Made by a program: the position numbers and the translations under genes. A stretch of 64,000 bases of DNA from Brytella acorum (lineage in GTDB: Bacteria; Pseudomonadota; Alphaproteobacteria; Acetobacterales; Acetobacteraceae). The stretch is from positions 310,001 through 374,000 of the forward strand of contig NZ_JARBJP010000003.1 in NCBI RefSeq assembly GCF_029309905.1, in the 5' to 3' direction. The notes below the pieces were generated by a model, which saw nothing but the letters and a program-made list of their open reading frames with translations, did not search any database and had not been told where the DNA came from. This document shows, piece after piece, positions 54,502-64,000 of the stretch. Numbering within the stretch: the stretch's first letter is position 1; the number at the start of each line of letters is the position of its first letter.

Positions 54502-54867
54502 ATGAGCACCACTTACTACACGAAGTCCCACGAATGGGTCCGCCTCGATGGCGACATCGCGACCGTTGGAATCACCGCTCACGCCGCCGATGAGCTGGGT
54601 GAACTGGTCTTCGTCGAAGCCAAGGACGAAGGCACGGAAATCGGCCAGGGAGAACCCGCCGCGGTCGTCGAATCCGTCAAGGCCGCATCGGACATCTATG
54701 CTCCCATCGCGGGCGCGATCGCGGGCTTCAATGCGAAGCTGTCGGAAGAACCGAACCTGATCGGCCAGGACCCTGAAGGCGAAGGCTGGATCTTCAAGCT
54801 GAAGGTCGGCGATTCCTCACAGCTCGAGGGACTGCTCGACGAAGCCGCCTACAAGGCCTCGCTCTAA
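54502..54867 (+). CDS. gcvH: Glycine cleavage system H protein
   Basis: This 121-residue lipoyl carrier has the modified Lys at residue 60 (VESVKAASDIYAP) and the usual EWVRLDGDIATVGIT and GEGWIFKLKV segments. It shuttles the aminomethyl group among P, T and L proteins. GGAAG precedes the ATG. It lies 40 bases after gcvT. Confidence 0.96.
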   Translation: MSTTYYTKSHEWVRLDGDIATVGITAHAADELGELVFVEAKDEGTEIGQGEPAAVVESVKAASDIYAPIAGAIAGFNAKLSEEPNLIGQDPEGEGWIFKLKVGDSSQLEGLLDEAAYKASL

Positions 54868-54932
54868 GTTTCCCGCACCAAAGGCAGGAGGCCGGCATCC
54901 TGGCTGGCCCCTCATGAAGGACAGTATCTGAC

Positions 54933-57803
<2,871 letters not shown>

Positions 57804-57823
57804 ACCGCTCTTCTGGACAACGG

Positions 57824-57853
57824 AAAAAGCGTTCCTTCGGGGACGCTTTTTTT
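57824..57853 (+). terminator. Intrinsic terminator of the gcv operon
   Basis: GCGTTCC pairs with GGGACGC around a TTCG tetraloop, flanked by A5 and T7, 21 bases after the gcvP stop. The A/T flanks make it work in both directions. Confidence 0.92.
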
Positions 57854-58144
57854 ATTTGCGATGAGCGTTACTATACATATGGCAGAAAAAATTCGAACGC
57901 GGATATATCATAACCGAGCACTTCCGCACTCCACCCATGCATGGAAAACCTTATCATCCCAATAAATTTAAAAACCTCTCATGGAATGGACAATAAATCC
58001 AAATACAATCCGCTATCCAAACTTTCCTACTTTAAAAAAATTCTATGTATTCCCGTATGTAACACTTTGTTAGCGCCCTTAACCGCAGGTGCTATTTAAT
58101 AAATATTTGATATTCGAAATGTGGACAGGCTGTCATGAAATGCC
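57854..58144. other. AT-rich intergenic region before the desaturase gene
   Basis: Almost 300 bases of AT-rich sequence with no protein-like frame. It presumably carries the desaturase promoter, but no -35/-10 pair was convincing. The base composition contrasts with the gcv genes before it. Confidence 0.4.
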
Positions 58145-59176
58145 ATGATTCATTCCCCGCTTCTTGATGCCACCCGCTCTGATTTTTCCGATGATGTCGT
58201 TGCGTCTATAAAACAGTATCAGCGTTCTGATCTGAAACGCAGTCTGTTTCAGGTCACGACGACCATTGGCGCCCTCCTGACGTGCTGTGTCATGATCTAC
58301 GCTGGCGTTTCGCATGGCTGGTGGGCTGCCCTGGTGCTGACGCCGCTTGCGGCGGGGCTCTCCATCCGCACATTCGTTTTGCAGCATGACTGCGGGCATG
58401 GGTCGCTCTTCAAAAAACAATGGCTCAACGATCTGACGGGGCGTATCTGCTCCCTTCTGACACTGACTCCCTACGATCATTGGAGAAGACATCATGCCCT
58501 TCACCATGGCTCATGGAACAACATGGGAACACGGGGAAGGATTTCAGACATGTATTCAGACTGCATCACGACGTCTGAATACAAAAAGATGAAAAGCCTG
58601 AGGAAAATTTTCTACAGGATCAGTATAAATCCGATCCTCACTATTCTGATCATGCCTCCATTCATATTTTTTATTGTCTACAGAATTGCATTCGATACCC
58701 CTCGCTCCTGGATACGTGAGAGGATGGGCGTCTACCTGACCAATCTATGCCTATTTCTAACCTACAGTGCTCTGATCTGGTTCATGGGCTGGAAGACCGT
58801 GGCGCTTGTCAGCTTCCTCGTGATTTATCCTGCGGCCGTGTCTGGCGTCTGGCTTTTTATTGTCCAACATAAGTTTGAAGGGGTTCATCGGGCTGAACAT
58901 GCGCAGTGGAACAATCTGGAGGCCTCGGGAACCGGATGTTCCTTCCTCCGCCTTCCCCGCGTCCTTCGCTGGTTCTCGGGCGATATCGGCGCTCATCATG
59001 TTCATCACGCCGCACCTGGCATTCCCAATTATCGCCTCGTGGATTGTCACAACGCGCATCCGGTCTTTCAGAAAGTAAAAATTCTGAATTTTCGCGATGG
59101 CATGCGGGAGGCCCAAAGCAACGTGATCTGGGACGAAGAGAGTCGCACGATGATCGAGTTGCGCCAGGTCTGTTAA
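58145..59176 (+). CDS. Membrane fatty-acid desaturase
   Basis: This 343-residue integral-membrane di-iron enzyme has the three histidine boxes HDCGHGS (near 80), HHALHHGSW (near 119) and HHVHH (near 283), with hydrophobic spans between. It introduces a double bond in acyl chains of lipids with O2. The pattern resembles acyl-lipid omega-type desaturases. The gene is less GC-rich than its neighbours. The ATG has only a weak ribosome binding site. Confidence 0.87.
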   Translation: MIHSPLLDATRSDFSDDVVASIKQYQRSDLKRSLFQVTTTIGALLTCCVMIYAGVSHGWWAALVLTPLAAGLSIRTFVLQHDCGHGSLFKKQWLNDLTGRICSLLTLTPYDHWRRHHALHHGSWNNMGTRGRISDMYSDCITTSEYKKMKSLRKIFYRISINPILTILIMPPFIFFIVYRIAFDTPRSWIRERMGVYLTNLCLFLTYSALIWFMGWKTVALVSFLVIYPAAVSGVWLFIVQHKFEGVHRAEHAQWNNLEASGTGCSFLRLPRVLRWFSGDIGAHHVHHAAPGIPNYRLVDCHNAHPVFQKVKILNFRDGMREAQSNVIWDEESRTMIELRQVC

Positions 59177-59278
59177 GGCCTCCTCCGCTCATTCTCCCGC
59201 GACCGGCGGATGCGCGCCTTCATATTTAGATAGGAACGGAAAGCCGTACCGGGGCAAAATAATCCCGGCATGGCGGCT

Positions 59279-60406
59279 CTAGCGTCGGATCAGGATATAA
59301 TTGATCGTCAGGTCGATATCGAAGTGATCGCCCTTCATGTCCGGCGGCACCGGCGGCAGCTTGGCGCTCTGGAACATGCCCGTGGTGGCGGCGTCGAGCG
59401 CATATGAACCGGACTGCCCGGTCAGACGCACCGATTTCACGCGACCGTTGCGATCCAGAACCACATGCACGGATGACGGCCCTTCGTCACCGTTCCTGAT
59501 CGCGTCTTCCGGATAGTACATGTGCGAACGGATCCAGCGATCGATCTCATTGCCGTAATCCTCGCTGACGCCGCGCACGCTGTTCCGCGTCATGTAAGGC
59601 GCGTTGATCTGACCGTTGGTTACCAGCGGTCCCATCGACATGTCGATCGGCCCACCCGAGCCGCCTCGGCGACCACGGTGATTCCGGACAGGCGCCGGTG
59701 ACTGCCCAAAGGACAGATCCATCGGATTGGCGAAAGGATTGTTGCTGCTCGCCTGACTGTGACGGGAGGCGGAATGACGGGCGTGGCTGTGCGCAACCGT
59801 ACTATGACCGGGCGGCGCGGTCGCAGGCGTAGGCGGTGACTGCACCGTATTGGGCTGCGGAAGCTCCGATGAAGTCGCTTCGGGAACCGGCGGGGCGCTC
59901 GGCGCTTCCGGCGTCGGCACGGCGGGTGTCGGCCGCGAATCCTCCTCGTTCTGCTCCTGCTTGTCTTCGCTCTCGCTGCTCTGCTTCTGCGCAGACGATG
60001 GCGCGGTGGTTTTGACCGGGTTCGACTGGCCGCCCGGATTATCAACCTTGGGGCCTTCCATGCCGCTGCGCGCGGGCGGCGCATCGAACACCATCTCGAC
60101 CGGCTGATCCTGTCCCGAAGGCGAACCATGCGCGCGATGCGAAGCCGTCGCCAGCAGCATGGCGATCAGGGCGACATGGGCGGCCGACGAGACGGCCAAT
60201 ACCGTCGCAACCCCCTGATCTTCCATGATCTGCGGCTTCATGAGCCGCGCCGTGCTGGACTTCAGGTTATGATAGCCGAGAAAACGCGGGACGAATCCCG
60301 TCGCAAGACGCTCACGCCCCTCCGGCCCGCTCGGCTGCGCGACTTCGGGCACGGCGCGCGGCCCGAACAGCCGCGGCTCACGCCGTGCGCCGTTTCGGGC
60401 CTTCAC
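59279..60406 (-). CDS. TonB-family energy-transducing protein
   Basis: This 375-residue protein has a cytoplasmic head of about 65 residues, one membrane anchor (ATVLAVSSAAHVALIAMLLATAS), a long Pro/Ser/Gln-rich periplasmic region (about 100–250), and a C-terminal TonB fold (SSVHVVLDRNGRVKSVRLTGQSG…INYIL). The head is longer than in typical TonB. The start is GTG at 60406; an ATG 55 codons later would leave a short head. No exbB/exbD neighbours are present. Confidence 0.82.
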   Translation of the reverse strand: MKARNGARREPRLFGPRAVPEVAQPSGPEGRERLATGFVPRFLGYHNLKSSTARLMKPQIMEDQGVATVLAVSSAAHVALIAMLLATASHRAHGSPSGQDQPVEMVFDAPPARSGMEGPKVDNPGGQSNPVKTTAPSSAQKQSSESEDKQEQNEEDSRPTPAVPTPEAPSAPPVPEATSSELPQPNTVQSPPTPATAPPGHSTVAHSHARHSASRHSQASSNNPFANPMDLSFGQSPAPVRNHRGRRGGSGGPIDMSMGPLVTNGQINAPYMTRNSVRGVSEDYGNEIDRWIRSHMYYPEDAIRNGDEGPSSVHVVLDRNGRVKSVRLTGQSGSYALDAATTGMFQSAKLPPVPPDMKGDHFDIDLTINYILIRR

Positions 60407-60626
60407 GTCGTCCCCGGTGGCTTCGTCCAGAGGGGGGGCGGCCGTGTTGGTGGCCTGGGCGCGTTTCAGAATGGCACCTGCGCGTTCACTATCCAGGCCT
60501 TCTCACGGCAGGTCCGAGCCCCGGTGGCGCGGGCGTACCCATCCACAGATTCCGCTCCGGAGTATGCCGCGTCATGATTTGTCACTCGTGCTATCATGGC
60601 ATTGAACCAACCCTCTTGCCAAGCAA

Positions 60627-61355
60627 GTGCGGCGCAACACGATGTTTCCGAAAGCTGCCGGATTGTCACACACACGGCCTTCTCCGTTTCCAGAGATCCA
60701 TAACGTCTCCGACACCCTGGGCATCGATCCAGATATCGCCGACGTCATCAAGCGCATCGGGCCATGTCGGCTGCGCGGCCAGGATGGCGCGACGCCTTAT
60801 CAGGCACTGCTGCGCGCCATCACGGGCCAGCAGCTTCACGGAAGGGCGGCAGAAGCCATTCTCGGGCGCTTCAAGGCCCTTTCAGACGGGGACTTCCCGC
60901 CCCCTGAAGTCCTGCTCTCCTATCCGGACCCGACACTGCGCGCCTGCGGCCTCTCGGCGGCCAAGATTCTGGCCATGCGCGGTGTCGCACAGGCGCGGCT
61001 TGACGGGATCGTGCCGGGCCGCGAAGAAGCCGCGCGCCTCACCGATGAAGAGCTGATCGCGCGCCTCATCACCCTGCGCGGGGTCGGACGCTGGACCGTT
61101 CAGATGATTCTGATGTTCACTCTCGGGCGGCCCGACGTCATGCCTATAGACGATTTCGGCGTGCGGGCCGGCTGGAAGACAGTCAAAAAACTCCATGTGC
61201 CGCCGACGCCAAAGACATTGGCCGCGGCCACGGAACGATTCGCTCCCCATCGCTCGGCTCTGGCATGGTATCTGTGGCGCGTGGCCGGGGAGGGCAGGAA
61301 CTGGACCAATCCCCTGACGGGCGACGTCTCTGCGTCACCGCCAACCTCGCCTTGA
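60627..61355 (+). CDS. DNA-3-methyladenine glycosylase, AlkA/HhH-GPD family
   Basis: This 242-residue base-excision enzyme has YQALLRAITGQQLHGRAAEAI, the helix-hairpin-helix LRGVGRWTVQMILMF and the catalytic Asp in MPIDDFGV. It removes alkylated bases from DNA. No iron-sulfur cluster Cys are seen. The start is GTG at 60627 or ATG at 60642; neither has a strong binding site. Confidence 0.87.
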   Translation: MRRNTMFPKAAGLSHTRPSPFPEIHNVSDTLGIDPDIADVIKRIGPCRLRGQDGATPYQALLRAITGQQLHGRAAEAILGRFKALSDGDFPPPEVLLSYPDPTLRACGLSAAKILAMRGVAQARLDGIVPGREEAARLTDEELIARLITLRGVGRWTVQMILMFTLGRPDVMPIDDFGVRAGWKTVKKLHVPPTPKTLAAATERFAPHRSALAWYLWRVAGEGRNWTNPLTGDVSASPPTSP

Positions 61356-61424
61356 CGCAGGTCATGGCGAGACATGTCCGGTCCGCGCCAGAATGCGCGA
61401 TCCAGAAGCAAGGAGACCGCCCCG

Positions 61425-62408
61425 ATGTTTGCGATGCGCCTGAGCACCCCCCATACGCCGCTCGAACCGGTCACACTGCCGGACCCTGAGCCCGGCCCCG
61501 GCGAGATCCGCGTCCGGATCGGCGCCTGCGGGGTATGCCGGACCGACCTGCACGTGGTGGACGGCGATCTCACCCACCCGGCACTGCCCATCATCCCGGG
61601 CCATGAGATCGTGGGCCGGATCGACCGGATCGGGTCCGGCGTGACCGGCCTTTCCATGGGGCAACGCGTCGGGATCCCCTGGCTGGGCCATACATGCGGC
61701 CATTGCTGGTTCTGCGAGCACGAAGCCGAGAACCTCTGCGACCATCCGATCTTCACCGGCTATACGCGCAACGGCGGCTACGCGACGATGACCGTCGCCG
61801 ACGCACGTTACGCCTTCCCGCTGGGGGACGAGGGCGATGATGTCTCCCTCGCGCCCCTACTCTGCGCGGGCCTCATCGGCTGGCGCTCTCTCGTCAAGGC
61901 GGGCGACGCGCAGAAAGTCGGACTCTACGGGTTCGGGGCGGCCGCCCATATCATCGCGCAGGTGCTGCGTTACCAGAAGCGTGAGGTCTACGCCTTCACC
62001 CGCGATGGCGACACCCGCACCCAGGACTTCGCCCGCTCGCTCGGCGCGCGATGGGCGGGCGGCTCGGGAGAAGTGCCGCCGGAGCCGCTTGACGCCGCCA
62101 TTATTTTCGCGCCCGCCGGACCGCTCGTTCCGGCAGCGCTGAAAGCCGTTCGCAAAGGGGGGCGTGTAGTCTGCGCGGGCATTCACATGAGCGAAATCCC
62201 GGCCTTCTCCTACGACAGCCTGTGGGAGGAGCGGGAAATCGTGTCCGTGGCCAATCTCACCCGGCAGGATGGCCTCGATTTCCTGGCCCTCGCGCCGAAG
62301 ATCGGCATCCAGGTCAAAACGACGACCTATGCGCTGAAAGACGCCAATCAGGCGCTCGATGATTTACGCCACGGCCGTTTCGAGGGTGCCGCCGTTCTGG
62401 TTCCCTGA
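61425..62408 (+). CDS. Zinc-binding alcohol dehydrogenase
   Basis: This 327-residue medium-chain dehydrogenase has catalytic zinc ligands CGVCRTDLHVV and GHEIVG, structural Cys in CGHCWFCEHEAENLC, and an NAD motif GFGAAAHI. It resembles the proteobacterial zinc-binding alcohol dehydrogenase family distinct from YahK. AAGGAG nine bases upstream fixes the ATG at 61425. Its last 45 bases overlap the heptosyltransferase-like gene on the other strand. Confidence 0.88.
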   Translation: MFAMRLSTPHTPLEPVTLPDPEPGPGEIRVRIGACGVCRTDLHVVDGDLTHPALPIIPGHEIVGRIDRIGSGVTGLSMGQRVGIPWLGHTCGHCWFCEHEAENLCDHPIFTGYTRNGGYATMTVADARYAFPLGDEGDDVSLAPLLCAGLIGWRSLVKAGDAQKVGLYGFGAAAHIIAQVLRYQKREVYAFTRDGDTRTQDFARSLGARWAGGSGEVPPEPLDAAIIFAPAGPLVPAALKAVRKGGRVVCAGIHMSEIPAFSYDSLWEEREIVSVANLTRQDGLDFLALAPKIGIQVKTTTYALKDANQALDDLRHGRFEGAAVLVP

Positions 62409-63338
62409 AAAGTCCTGGTTCCCTGAAAAAACGGCCAATTCATCCGCAAGCGCCGCGACGCGCGCGACAGGCAGATCGGCAAGGTTCTCTTCGGCAAGCA
62501 CCCTGACCGCCCCCGCGACACGTCCGACGGGCGCGGTCAGGCGGGGGTCGCTGTCGCCCGAAAACAGGACGAGCGCGCGGCACCCCATCGCCGCGGCCAG
62601 ATGCATCGGGCCTGTATCATTGCCGCAGGCCAGCGTCGCGCGGGACAGCAGGCCCGCCAGTTCAGGCAGACTGGTTTGCCCCGTCAGGTCCAGGGTTTCC
62701 GGGCACTCCCGCATGATCTCGCGGGCGAGATGTCGGTCAGCCTGCGCGCCGACGACGACCGTTCGCAGGCCGGTCTCGCGCAGATGAGACGCCAGCCGTC
62801 CGAAATGCGTCGTCGACCAGCGCTTCGTGGGTCGATGCGGAGAAGCGCCCGGCACCAGGACGGCATAACCTTCATGCAGGACTGGCCCCTGTGCTGCGAG
62901 CCACGACAGGTCGGGCGCGATCGACGCCACGCGCGCCCGACGTAACTGATCCCTCTGACGCACGATCGTATGCATGTGGTTGCGCCATGGGTTGTCATGC
63001 GGATGGGCGCATCCGGGCGCTGCGCCGGACCAGCACGGACGTCCTGCCAGCGCGAAGTAACGCGCGGAACGCCGGGATGTCTGAAGGTCGAAAACGAGAT
63101 CGTAACTCTTCAGGCCGTTCAGCAGCCGCCACAGGGCGACGGGCTGGCTCATGCGCGGCCGTTCGTCGCACAGAACACGATCGAACCAGGGCGCGGCCTC
63201 GGCCAGCGCGCGAAAGGGCTCCGTCGTCAGGAGCGTGATTTCCGCGCCCGGATACGCCGCGCGGATCGACGCGAACGGCCCGAAGGACAGAACAAAATCG
63301 CCGAGCGCGCCAAGCCTGATCACGAGAATGCGAAACAT
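62364..63338 (-). CDS. Glycosyltransferase family 9 (heptosyltransferase-like)
   Basis: This 324-residue GT-B protein starts ILVIRLGALGDFVLS, the GT9 signature, and has VLVPGASPHRPTKRW and GNDTGPMHLAAAMGC. GT9 enzymes add heptose to lipid A core on the inner membrane face. The C-terminus carries a six-residue repeat (FSGNQD/FSGNQN) caused by a DNA duplication. The gene overlaps the alcohol dehydrogenase tail to tail. Confidence 0.88.
   Translation of the reverse strand: MFRILVIRLGALGDFVLSFGPFASIRAAYPGAEITLLTTEPFRALAEAAPWFDRVLCDERPRMSQPVALWRLLNGLKSYDLVFDLQTSRRSARYFALAGRPCWSGAAPGCAHPHDNPWRNHMHTIVRQRDQLRRARVASIAPDLSWLAAQGPVLHEGYAVLVPGASPHRPTKRWSTTHFGRLASHLRETGLRTVVVGAQADRHLAREIMRECPETLDLTGQTSLPELAGLLSRATLACGNDTGPMHLAAAMGCRALVLFSGDSDPRLTAPVGRVAGAVRVLAEENLADLPVARVAALADELAVFSGNQDFSGNQNGGTLETAVA
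62397..62429. repeat. 15-bp direct repeat with 18-bp period
   Basis: CTGGTTCCCTGAAAA occurs at 62397 and again at 62415. The first copy contains the alcohol dehydrogenase stop codon; both copies are coding on the minus strand for the glycosyltransferase tail. The period is six codons, so its frame is kept. Confidence 0.9.
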
Positions 63339-63421
63339 GGTGTCTTTCTAGCGTGAGCGGCGTCCTGATGATACGCCTGCGCGTTTGATCGATATCCTAT
63401 CTGGTCACGGAAAGCGGCACC

Positions 63422-64000
63422 ATGTCAGCATCGCCCCTCATTCTTTCGTTCGGCAGCGTCAATATCGACGTCACAGCCCGTCCCCATCGCCTGCCCCGGC
63501 CCGGCGAAACCGTTCATGCCGATGGCTACACGATCGGGCTAGGCGGCAAGGGCAGCAATCAGGCCGCCGCATGCGCGCGCCTTGCCCAAGATCTTGGTCT
63601 GCGCGCAGCACTCGTCGGGCGCATCGGCAACGATGCCTTCGGCACGCTCGCCCGGGAAAAGCTCGAAACATTCGGCGTTCTGCTCGATGCGCTCCATCAG
63701 GACCCTGAAAACCCGACGGGGCTGGCGCTGATCGGCGTCGATGACAGTGGCGAGAACTGCATCACGGTGGCGGGCGGCGCGAACATGGCCGTCGGAGACG
63801 CGGATATCGAGCGCGCCGCCTCCCTGTTCCGCGCCGCGCGGGTCCTGATGCTCCAGCTCGAAATTCCGATGGATTCGGTCATCGCCGCCGCCGCGAAAGC
63901 CAGGGCCAGCGGCGGTCTCGTCCTCATGGACCCGGCCCCCGCGCCGAGCGAAGGACTCCCCGCCGCCCTTTGGGAGCTTGTTGACGTCATCACGCCCAAT
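63422..64000 (+). CDS. rbsK: Ribokinase, PfkB family (3' partial)
   Basis: This frame has no stop before the window end. 193 residues are visible: FGSVNIDVTARPHRLPRPGET, the GG-KGSNQAAACARL signature (PfkB motif 1), and an ITVAGGANMAV strand. The ATP-site DTxGAGD motif would lie beyond the window. Ribokinase phosphorylates ribose at O5. GGAAAG precedes the ATG. It is divergent from the GT9 gene. Confidence 0.88.
   Translation, partial: MSASPLILSFGSVNIDVTARPHRLPRPGETVHADGYTIGLGGKGSNQAAACARLAQDLGLRAALVGRIGNDAFGTLAREKLETFGVLLDALHQDPENPTGLALIGVDDSGENCITVAGGANMAVGDADIERAASLFRAARVLMLQLEIPMDSVIAAAAKARASGGLVLMDPAPAPSEGLPAALWELVDVITPN

Overview
The window is about 64 kb of GC-rich chromosomal DNA from an alphaproteobacterium, most likely an acetic acid bacterium (Acetobacteraceae). 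The evidence is the gene content: the dusB–ntr–hfq–hflX block typical of alphaproteobacteria, the hopanoid genes hpnA/B/C/L, a long-chain mannitol-dehydrogenase-family oxidoreductase, several zinc alcohol dehydrogenases, and a secreted Hint-domain protein of a type common in that family. I cannot fix the genus. Non-ATG starts (TTG, GTG) are frequent and often backed by good ribosome binding sites.

Layout. Positions 1–3973 hold an outer-membrane TonB-dependent receptor (5' end outside the window), an APH-fold small-molecule kinase and a PnuC-type permease, which look like one vitamin or nucleoside uptake-and-trapping unit. An exported esterase-like hydrolase and a NUDIX hydrolase follow. Positions 5.8–12.8 kb are a surface-glycan island: four glycosyltransferase-like proteins and two paralogous beta-propeller proteins resembling the N-terminal domain of GINT1. 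Part of it is strikingly AT-rich, and an IS3-type transposase remnant lies between the two paralogues. tRNA-His (GTG) follows. Positions 13.4–23 kb carry transport and metabolic genes (SulP transporter, GNAT acetyltransferase, YghU-type glutathione transferase, EamA exporter, host-attachment-family protein, inositol-phosphatase family, YahK-type reductase) and one unrecognised 799-residue protein built of four related modules.

Positions 23–30.8 kb read, on the minus strand, dusB – a degenerate NtrC-like protein – ntrY – ntrX – hfq – hflX. The NtrB kinase expected in this block is absent and the NtrC position is held by a reduced protein without a receiver domain. Next are hpnA-hpnB-hpnC (minus) and divergent hpnL-tyrA (plus). 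The squalene-hopene cyclase and hpnD/E are not in the window. Positions 36–41 kb hold a phosphate acyltransferase, an MFS transporter, a HAD phosphatase and the mannitol-type dehydrogenase. Positions 41.3–47.1 kb are a complete metal-type RND efflux operon (adaptor, pump, outer-membrane factor).

Positions 48.5–50.4 kb carry speD and speE, each followed by an intrinsic terminator, so spermidine synthesis is encoded here as two transcription units or one with partial read-through. A secreted Hint-domain protein follows. A tandem glycine riboswitch at about 53.1–53.3 kb precedes gcvT-gcvH-gcvP, which ends in a strong terminator. The remainder has a fatty-acid desaturase, a TonB-family protein, an AlkA-type glycosylase, an alcohol dehydrogenase overlapping a heptosyltransferase-family gene tail to tail, and the start of a ribokinase cut by the window end. 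I saw no CRISPR array, rRNA, prophage or intact insertion sequence.
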